Source: Alkalihalophilus marmarensis DSM 21297 (GTDB lineage Bacteria > Bacillota > Bacilli > Bacillales > Bacillaceae_D). From it: DNA of 64,000 nt. Of the stretch, positions 58,309-64,000 are shown piece after piece. Below the pieces are notes generated by a model, which made no database searches, was not told the origin of the DNA, and saw only the letters and a program-made list of their open reading frames with translations. Location: positions 62,001 to 126,000 of the forward strand of contig NZ_ATAE01000042.1 in assembly GCF_000474275.2 (NCBI RefSeq). The letters run 5' to 3'. The translations under genes were made by a program, and so were the position numbers. Position 1 is the first letter of the stretch. Each line of letters starts with the position of its first letter.

Positions 58309-58403
58309 TCTATCCACTCCTCCGCCCGAATCAAGCTGCACGATGTTTGAGCTTGTCTCACCCGTGCACCTTCTTACTCGATATCTATGCGGAACGCGAG
58401 TAA

Positions 58404-59042
58404 TTATGCCTGTTCCTTTCCAAAAAGACTTTCAACAATGTTTGAGAAGATTTCTACGACAAAGAATGTCACTTCAATTTCTTCCTCTGATTCAACTGCT
58501 GCGTTACCCTCATCAGATGTTTCAACTGCTTCTCCGTTTGCCATATCTAAAAAGCATAATGGCGGGAATAATACGCACCACCAGTTTTCACCCATTCCCT
58601 CGCCTAATGTGATCAAAACCGCATCATAGATACCTGCTGGATAAACGAGATTGCCGTATAACTTAGTTGGAAACTGAACTTCATCAAATGCTACAGTGAA
58701 TTCCTGGTTCATTCCTTGCTTTTCAAGCTCTCTGGCCACAATTGCTTCAATTTCTGGAAGATGATTGCGGATCTCAGTTTTAGCATCCTCAAGATCAATT
58801 AATCCCGTCACCCATTCAGTAATGGCTGCATTGACCTCATCTCTAATTTCACGCTTTAAAATCTGATCGCTCACCGCATCACTGTTTGCTAAAATGCGAA
58901 GACGGATCGCTTCATCCTGACTGACTGTTTCGTGATGAACAGCCACCGCTGCTGTTTGCTGAGACTCATAGCTTACTAGTAAAACGAATAAAGAGAATAA
59001 TAGATAAATAATAACTTTATGATTCATGCCTTTTGGATTCAT
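58404..59042 (-). CDS. spoIIR: Stage II sporulation protein R
   Basis: A 212-residue secreted forespore signal that triggers SpoIIGA to process pro-sigma-E. A signal or membrane segment (about 9-27) is followed by the SpoIIR domain: IRLRILANSDAVSDQILKREIRDEVNAAI and the GENWWCVLFPPLCFLD motif near 163. The C-terminal part (VETSDEGNAAVESEEEIEVTFF) is acidic. The ATG at 59042 is chosen (GGGCGGTG about 8 bases upstream); 58404-59066 is also open with a TTG. Confidence 0.92.
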   Translation of the reverse strand: MNPKGMNHKVIIYLLFSLFVLLVSYESQQTAAVAVHHETVSQDEAIRLRILANSDAVSDQILKREIRDEVNAAITEWVTGLIDLEDAKTEIRNHLPEIEAIVARELEKQGMNQEFTVAFDEVQFPTKLYGNLVYPAGIYDAVLITLGEGMGENWWCVLFPPLCFLDMANGEAVETSDEGNAAVESEEEIEVTFFVVEIFSNIVESLFGKEQA

Positions 59043-59129
59043 TTGATTGCACCGCCCTTTCTTCAATCAGTATGATCAGGGCAGTGCGTTGTTAAACATG
59101 AAAGTGTTCGACAAAATGAGTCTAGTATT

Positions 59130-60011
59130 TTAGTACATCTTCCCGTAGGCAAACACCATGCGGTCTTTCCCGTTTATATCTAATTTCACTTCGGTTTCGG
59201 CATTCGGGAACGCGGTCTCAAGCATCAATTGGACCGTCTCGCCTTGTCCTGCACCGACTTCAAAGGCGATGAGCCCTTTTTCTTTCATTACTTTTGGCAG
59301 CTCCGTCGTTAAACGGCGATACAGATCATACCCGTCTTCCCCGCCAAATAAAGCAAGATGAGGCTCGTGTTCACGTACATGAACCGCTAATTCATCGTGC
59401 TCACCTAGTGGAATGTACGGTGGATTTGAGACAATAATGTCGAATCTTTTTTCCATTTGGATAGGAGTAGAAAGGAGGTCACTTTCAAAGAAGGACATTT
59501 TAGCATCCAACGTTTCGGCATTTAATCTCGCTACTTCTAATGCCTCTTTTGATATATCAACAGCTTCGACCCTCATCTCCGCGCACTCAAGCGTAAGCGT
59601 AACGCCGATTGCGCCGCTTCCTGCCCCTACATCGAGTACATCAACAGACGCATCTCCCCACAAGCTTTGTTTCAAATGAATCACATGCTCGATCAGCTCT
59701 TCTGTTTCAGGGCGAGGAATTAACACATCTCCATTTACTTGAAAACGCCTGCCGTAAAATTCTTGATAGCCCATCAAATGCTGGACAGGAACCCCGTTTG
59801 AATGAGTGAGAACGTCTTTTTTAAACGCCTCCCACACGCCTGAATCAATCGGATCCTGAAACATCATAAACATCTTTGTCCGGTTGATATTCAGATGATG
59901 CAATAAGAGCCACTCAGCAGCCGTTGCCTCACCGCCTGCCTCTTCTAAAAAAGAAGAAGCCCAACGGAGGGCTTCGTGTAAGGTCTTAGGTGTTTGATTA
60001 CTCTTCAGCAT
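59130..60011 (-). CDS. prmC: Peptide chain release factor N5-glutamine methyltransferase
   Basis: A 293-residue HemK/PrmC enzyme that methylates the GGQ glutamine of release factors. A helical N-terminal domain (about 1-80) is followed by the methyltransferase domain with [13 protein letters not shown] near 120 (SAM loop) and the catalytic NPPY in [14 protein letters not shown] near 190. It overlaps prfA by 14 bp, so the enzyme and its substrate are translationally coupled. Confidence 0.96.
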   Translation of the reverse strand: MLKSNQTPKTLHEALRWASSFLEEAGGEATAAEWLLLHHLNINRTKMFMMFQDPIDSGVWEAFKKDVLTHSNGVPVQHLMGYQEFYGRRFQVNGDVLIPRPETEELIEHVIHLKQSLWGDASVDVLDVGAGSGAIGVTLTLECAEMRVEAVDISKEALEVARLNAETLDAKMSFFESDLLSTPIQMEKRFDIIVSNPPYIPLGEHDELAVHVREHEPHLALFGGEDGYDLYRRLTTELPKVMKEKGLIAFEVGAGQGETVQLMLETAFPNAETEVKLDINGKDRMVFAYGKMY

Positions 60012-61068
60012 TTTGCATCGCTTCTGCTTGCTCTTCTACAATCAAGGCATCAATGACTTCATCAAGCTTACCTTGCAAGATCTGCTCAAGCTTTTGAATC
60101 GTTAAACCGATGCGGTGATCTGTTACACGGCTTTGCGGGAAGTTGTACGTACGAATACGCTCAGAACGGTCACCAGTACCAACAGCGAGCTTACGGTTTT
60201 GATCGTACTCTGCCTGCACTTCGCGTTGCACTTTATCATAGACACGCGCACGAAGTACCTTCATCGCTTTTTCTTTATTTTTAATTTGAGATTTCTCGTC
60301 TTGACAAGATACAACCGTACCTGTTGGCAAGTGAGTTAAACGAACGGCTGACATCGTTGTATTTACACTTTGTCCGCCTGGTCCGCTTGAAGTAAACGTA
60401 TCTACACGAATGTCTTTTTCGTGGATTTCTACTTCTACTTCTTCCGCTTCAGGAAGTACGGCAACTGTTGCTGTAGATGTATGGATACGGCCGCCAGACT
60501 CTGTTTGAGGAACACGCTGTACGCGGTGCGCTCCGTTTTCATACTTTAATTTAGAATAAGCTCCTGCCCCGTTCACACTGAAAATGATCTCTTTGTATCC
60601 ACCAAGCTCTGTGGATGTGGCTTCAATCACTTCTGTCTTCCATCCTTGTGCTTCGGCGAATCTTGAATACATTTTATAAAGGTCGCCAGCAAATAACTGC
60701 GCCTCATCTCCGCCTGCAGCTCCGCGAATCTCTACGATAACGTTCTTGTCATCGTTAGGGTCCTTTGGAAGAAGAAGAATTTTAAGGCGTGCCTCAAGCT
60801 CTTCTTTGCGAGTTGAAAGCTCATCCATTTCTTCTTTTACCATGGCATACATTTCATCATCCAGCTTATCTTCAAGCATCGCTTTTGCATCTTTATACTG
60901 CGATACAACCTCTTTATACTCGCGGTATGCTTGAACTGTTTCTTCGATGTCTGATTGTTCTTTTGAAAACTCACGTAATTTCTTTGAGTCACTAATTATA
61001 TCCGGGTCACTTAATAATTCATTTAACCGATTGTAACGGTCTTCTACTGATTGTAAACGATCTAACAC
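59998..61068 (-). CDS. prfA: Peptide chain release factor 1
   Basis: RF1, 356 residues when read from the GTG at 61068, the same length as in B. subtilis. GAGGTG lies 6 bases upstream; the frame stays open 23 codons further without a ribosome site. The GGQ motif is in [24 protein letters not shown] near 230. It reads UAA and UAG stops. Confidence 0.97.
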   Translation of the reverse strand: MLDRLQSVEDRYNRLNELLSDPDIISDSKKLREFSKEQSDIEETVQAYREYKEVVSQYKDAKAMLEDKLDDEMYAMVKEEMDELSTRKEELEARLKILLLPKDPNDDKNVIVEIRGAAGGDEAQLFAGDLYKMYSRFAEAQGWKTEVIEATSTELGGYKEIIFSVNGAGAYSKLKYENGAHRVQRVPQTESGGRIHTSTATVAVLPEAEEVEVEIHEKDIRVDTFTSSGPGGQSVNTTMSAVRLTHLPTGTVVSCQDEKSQIKNKEKAMKVLRARVYDKVQREVQAEYDQNRKLAVGTGDRSERIRTYNFPQSRVTDHRIGLTIQKLEQILQGKLDEVIDALIVEEQAEAMQNAEE

Positions 61069-61108
61069 GGCTTTCACCTCATTAAAATTTCCAGTGCATA
61101 ACATTCTA

Positions 61109-61137
61109 ATTATAGTATATCGATACAAAAGGGTCAA
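61109..61137 (-). promoter_or_regulatory. Sigma-A promoter of prfA operon
   Basis: On the minus strand TTGACC (61137-61132), 17 bp, TATAAT (61114-61109), about 40 bp before the prfA start. Confidence 0.75.
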
Positions 61138-61200
61138 TCAACCCTAAAACAGTTTTATGCGAGCATCTTCTGGGAATATTACTAGTATGAGGTGATGACC

Positions 61201-62517
61201 ATGAAATATGTAATTATTGGCGGAGATGCTGCCGGCATGAGTGCAGCGATGCAGATTGTGAGACGCAATAAGGATGCAGACGTTACAACACTTGAGATGG
61301 GCGAGCATTATTCCTACGCTCAGTGTGGCCTTCCATATGCGGTAGGGGGTTTAGTAAAGGGCGGCCTTGATGATTTAGTGGCTCGAGATGTTGAGACGTT
61401 TCGCTCAAAATACGGGATCGACGCACGTGTTAATCACGAGGTAACCCATGTCGATACAGAAAAGAAGCTCGTTTCAGGTAAAGATTTCAGCGTGCCGTAT
61501 GACAAATTATTAATCGCCACCGGAGCAAGTCCGATCGTTCCTGATTGGGACGGGGCTGACCTTGACGGTATCCATACGATTAAAACGATTCCAGATACAG
61601 AAGCCGTCATAAAAGATATGCACAATGATATACATCATATTGCTGTCATTGGCGGCGGTTATATCGGCCTTGAAATGGCTGAGAACTTTGTTGAGCAAGG
61701 AAAGAAAGTAACGATGATTGAGCGCGGGCCGCAGCTTGCTAAAATTTTTGATCAAGAGATGGCGAACTTAATCCATGAGGAAGCAGAAAAACACGGCGTA
61801 AAGCTCCTGTTTAATGAGGAAGTGAAAGGATTTAAAGGAGACAGCCGCGTCGAGGAAATTGTAACTGATAAGCAATCGTTCAAGGTAGATATGGTTATTG
61901 TTGCAATCGGTGTGAAGCCTAACACTCACTTTTTAGAGGATTGCGGCGTGCATTTGCATGAAAATGGCGCTATTCAAGTAAATGGCTATATGGAAACAAA
62001 TATCCCTGATGTGTATGCGGCTGGCGACTGTGCCACTCAATACCACCGCATTAAAGAGCATGATGACTTTATCCCGCTTGGTACTCACGCAAATAAGCAA
62101 GGACGGATAGCCGGCTTGAATATGGCAGGAGATTCAAGAACATTTAAAGGAATCGTCGGTACCTCGATTATGAAATTCTTCTCGCTGACGCTTGGACGGA
62201 CAGGCCTCTCCCTGAAGGAAGCAGAAGAGCTACGTATCCCAACCGAGATTGTGGATGCAGAAATACCACACCACGCTACATACTATCCCGGCTCAGAAAT
62301 ACTGACCATCCGTTTAATGTACCAGCGTCATACCGAGCAGCTACTAGGTGCTCAAATCATCGGCAAAGAAGGTGTGGACAAACGGATTGATGTGCTTGCT
62401 ACTGCCCTTTACCACAAGATGACGATGGAAGACCTCGAAAATCTTGACCTGGCTTATGCACCGCCTTATAACGGTGTATGGGATCCCGTTCAGCAGGCTT
62501 CAAGACGCAGAGGGTAA
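61201..62517 (+). CDS. CoA-disulfide reductase-like FAD/NAD(P)-dependent oxidoreductase
   Basis: A 438-residue flavoprotein of the single-cysteine disulfide-reductase group. FAD motif VIIGGDAAGMSA at 4-15, the redox Cys42 in YAQCGLPY, the NAD(P) motif VIGGGYIGLEMAENF near 150, and the second FAD motif DVYAAGDCA near 275. CoADR, NADH oxidase and polysulfide reductase relatives share this plan; no rhodanese domain is fused. The ATG at 61201 has GAGGTGA five bases upstream; a GTG nine bases earlier overlaps that site. Confidence 0.88.
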   Translation: MKYVIIGGDAAGMSAAMQIVRRNKDADVTTLEMGEHYSYAQCGLPYAVGGLVKGGLDDLVARDVETFRSKYGIDARVNHEVTHVDTEKKLVSGKDFSVPYDKLLIATGASPIVPDWDGADLDGIHTIKTIPDTEAVIKDMHNDIHHIAVIGGGYIGLEMAENFVEQGKKVTMIERGPQLAKIFDQEMANLIHEEAEKHGVKLLFNEEVKGFKGDSRVEEIVTDKQSFKVDMVIVAIGVKPNTHFLEDCGVHLHENGAIQVNGYMETNIPDVYAAGDCATQYHRIKEHDDFIPLGTHANKQGRIAGLNMAGDSRTFKGIVGTSIMKFFSLTLGRTGLSLKEAEELRIPTEIVDAEIPHHATYYPGSEILTIRLMYQRHTEQLLGAQIIGKEGVDKRIDVLATALYHKMTMEDLENLDLAYAPPYNGVWDPVQQASRRRG

Positions 62518-62545
62518 GAGTCCTAAATAGGGGCTCTTTTTTTTG
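62515..62545 (+). terminator. Terminator of 61201-62517 gene
   Basis: AGAGTCC and GGGGCTCT pair imperfectly, followed by TTTTTTTT. Confidence 0.8.
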
Positions 62546-62557
62546 CGTCTATCTGTT

Positions 62558-62584
62558 TAATTTTTCTGAAAATAGTGCCGATAT
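62558..62584 (+). promoter_or_regulatory. Sigma-D promoter of chemotaxis gene
   Basis: TAAT (62558-62561), 15 bp, and a perfect GCCGATAT (62577-62584) match the motility sigma factor consensus TAAA-N15-GCCGATAT. The gene behind it starts 47 bp later. Confidence 0.8.
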
Positions 62585-62630
62585 ACTATATAATTAGTCC
62601 TGTAAAGGTTTACATAAGGGGGATTTTATT

Positions 62631-64000
62631 GTGGTTAAATGGGTTAGAGATATGAATATTCGGCAAAAGCTCGTCATCATTACCTTACTGCTGCTCCTAG
62701 TTCCAAGCTTAATTATCGGCCTCACTAGCTACTTCACTTCAAAAAACAGCTTAGATGAGGTCGGAGCAACTAATATTCAAAACAGTGTCTACATGACTGC
62801 CGAGCTTATTAATATCATGCAAACCGAGGTTGAAAGCGGCGCTCTAACGTTAGAAGAAGCGCAGGAACGGGTGAAGACCGCGATTCTTGGCGAGAGACAA
62901 GCTGATGGTACAAGGCCTGTCAATTCGAATATTGACCTTGGCGAGAACGGCTATATTATCGTGTATGACGAAGCCGGAACATTGGTTGCTCACCCTAATA
63001 TAGAAGGTGAAAATTTATATAATGTTCAGGATGTGGAAGGGCAGTATTTTGCTCAAGAGGCGATAGAAGTCGCTCAAGCTGGCGGAGGCTTTACTCGTTA
63101 TCAATGGGCAATGCCTAACGACCTTAATACAGTTGCGCCGAAAATTATGTACAATCTTTATGATCCAAATTGGGGGTGGATTATTTCAGGCGGTTCATAT
63201 ATGAGTGACTTTAACGCAGAAGCCAATTCTATTTTACGTAATATTTTAATTGTACTAAGCGTCTCCTTGCTCATTGGAGGACTCATTATCTACTTTTTCT
63301 CAAAGCTATTCTCAGAACGAATTATCCGTGTGGATCAGCAGGTGCAGAAGTTAGCAGATGGCCATCTAGAAAGGTATGACCAAGATCAAGGGTATAAAGA
63401 TGAAATAGGTTCTTTATCTAAAAACGTTCACGTGATGACGAACCGTTTACGTGAGATGATCAGTCAAATTTCTGATGCTTCTACTCAAGTGGCTGCAACA
63501 TCTGAACAATTAACAGCCAGCGCCGAAGAGACAAGCCGGGCTTCAGAACAAATTACCGATTCCATTCAGGAGGTCGCTTCTGCAGGAGACGAACAAGCTG
63601 CAGCTGCGAAACAAGCTAGACATTCTACCTCAGCCATTTTAGATAACATGAATCATATCTCGAGCAGTGTGCAAGCAGTAAACGCGTCCGCTTCTGTGAC
63701 GAGGGCCAAGTCAGAATCAGGTGGACAGGTTATTTTGCAGACAATTAATCAAATGAAGGTCATTGACGACAAAACCGATGAAATTCAAGGTGTCGTACAC
63801 AGGCTCGGAAGCAAATCAAATGAAATCGAGACGATCGTTTCGATGATTACAGCCGTGTCAGAACAAACAAATCTGCTTGCTCTAAATGCAGCGATTGAAG
63901 CTGCTCGCGCAGGTGAGCACGGCAGGGGATTTGCTGTTGTGGCTGATGAGGTGCGAAAGCTTGCCGAGCAGTCAAGCCAGTCTGCGAGCCAAATTAACCA
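62631..64000 (+). CDS. Methyl-accepting chemotaxis protein, 3' end beyond window
   Basis: The frame is open from a GTG at 62631 (AGGGGGA seven bases upstream) to the window end. A first membrane helix (about 14-35) is followed by an outer sCache-type sensor ([29 protein letters not shown] near 103-131; [11 protein letters not shown] near 183), a second helix (about 201-224), HAMP (to about 275) and most of the signalling domain, cut just after [38 protein letters not shown]. The sCache domain suggests sensing of small carboxylates. About 457 codons are present; roughly 100 are missing. Confidence 0.92.
   Translation, partial: MVKWVRDMNIRQKLVIITLLLLLVPSLIIGLTSYFTSKNSLDEVGATNIQNSVYMTAELINIMQTEVESGALTLEEAQERVKTAILGERQADGTRPVNSNIDLGENGYIIVYDEAGTLVAHPNIEGENLYNVQDVEGQYFAQEAIEVAQAGGGFTRYQWAMPNDLNTVAPKIMYNLYDPNWGWIISGGSYMSDFNAEANSILRNILIVLSVSLLIGGLIIYFFSKLFSERIIRVDQQVQKLADGHLERYDQDQGYKDEIGSLSKNVHVMTNRLREMISQISDASTQVAATSEQLTASAEETSRASEQITDSIQEVASAGDEQAAAAKQARHSTSAILDNMNHISSSVQAVNASASVTRAKSESGGQVILQTINQMKVIDDKTDEIQGVVHRLGSKSNEIETIVSMITAVSEQTNLLALNAAIEAARAGEHGRGFAVVADEVRKLAEQSSQSASQIN

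Overview
The window looks like the chromosome of an alkaliphilic member of the Bacillaceae (Alkalihalobacillus/Alkalihalophilus type). Gene order from prfA (61 kb) down to murA (35 kb) matches the oriC-proximal left arm of Bacillus subtilis: prfA-prmC-spoIIR-ywlB-tsaC(ywlC)-mntP-ywlE-rpiB-ywlG-glyA-upp-mnaA-atp-ywzB-ywmB-murA-spoIID-spoIIQ, then spoIIID-mbl-flhO-flhP-epuA-fabZ. Endospore genes (spoIID, spoIIQ, spoIIR, spoIIID, a Spo0E-like phosphatase) support a spore former. The F-type ATP synthase carries the substitutions known from alkaliphilic Bacillus: P51/E54/P57 in subunit c, and K179 and G211 in subunit a. Most genes lie on the minus strand.

Layout. 1-625: a NERD-domain gene cut by the window edge. 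0.87-11.75 kb: a minus-strand hexuronate operon (kdgR-kdgK-hxlA-hxlB-yjmC-dctPQM-yjmD-eda-uxuA-uxuB) with a TRAP importer. Its sigma-A promoter has a cre box in the spacer and three LacI-type operators at the start site. 11.8-17.7 kb: a lipoprotein, a SunI-like protein and a plus-strand zinc-ribbon/ABC exporter operon. 17.8-19.4 kb: an LCP ligase, a 52-residue Spo0E-like protein and a very acidic lipoprotein. 19.7-25.4 kb: fabZ, a second NERD gene, epuA, flhP, flhO, mbl, spoIIID. 25.8-31.2 kb: a DEDDh exonuclease, a cNMP/CBS/DUF294 protein, a sodium:solute symporter with its DUF4212 partner, and two small membrane proteins behind a cre box. 31.5-37.8 kb: spoIIQ, spoIID, murA, ywmB, ywzB. 38.5-46 kb: the atp operon. 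46.5-48.8 kb: a secreted subtilase. 48.9-61.1 kb: the mnaA-to-prfA block, with a chemotaxis receptor inserted between ywlE and rpiB. 61.2-64 kb: a CoA-disulfide-reductase-like flavoprotein and the start of a chemotaxis receptor behind a sigma-D promoter.

The most unusual content is intergenic. Five loci hold a 180-bp element of nine 14-bp units (core near TTATTGCGCCGGTT). In all five the unit spacing is 21,21,21,21,19,21,21,21 bp, the orientation is the same, and the element lies just beyond the 3' end of a minus-strand gene, usually past its terminator. The linkers differ, so core and spacing appear to be what is conserved. A second, AT-rich family with five units at about 21 bp and a shared end motif (AAACGnAGCAA...TGGAA) occurs at three loci. 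A third repeat, 118-120 bp long and foldable, is in tandem at 56.04-56.32 kb. Two DnaA-box clusters are also visible, at tsaC/ywlC and in the spacer before murA.

All functional calls rest on motif and family recognition by eye; no database search was run.
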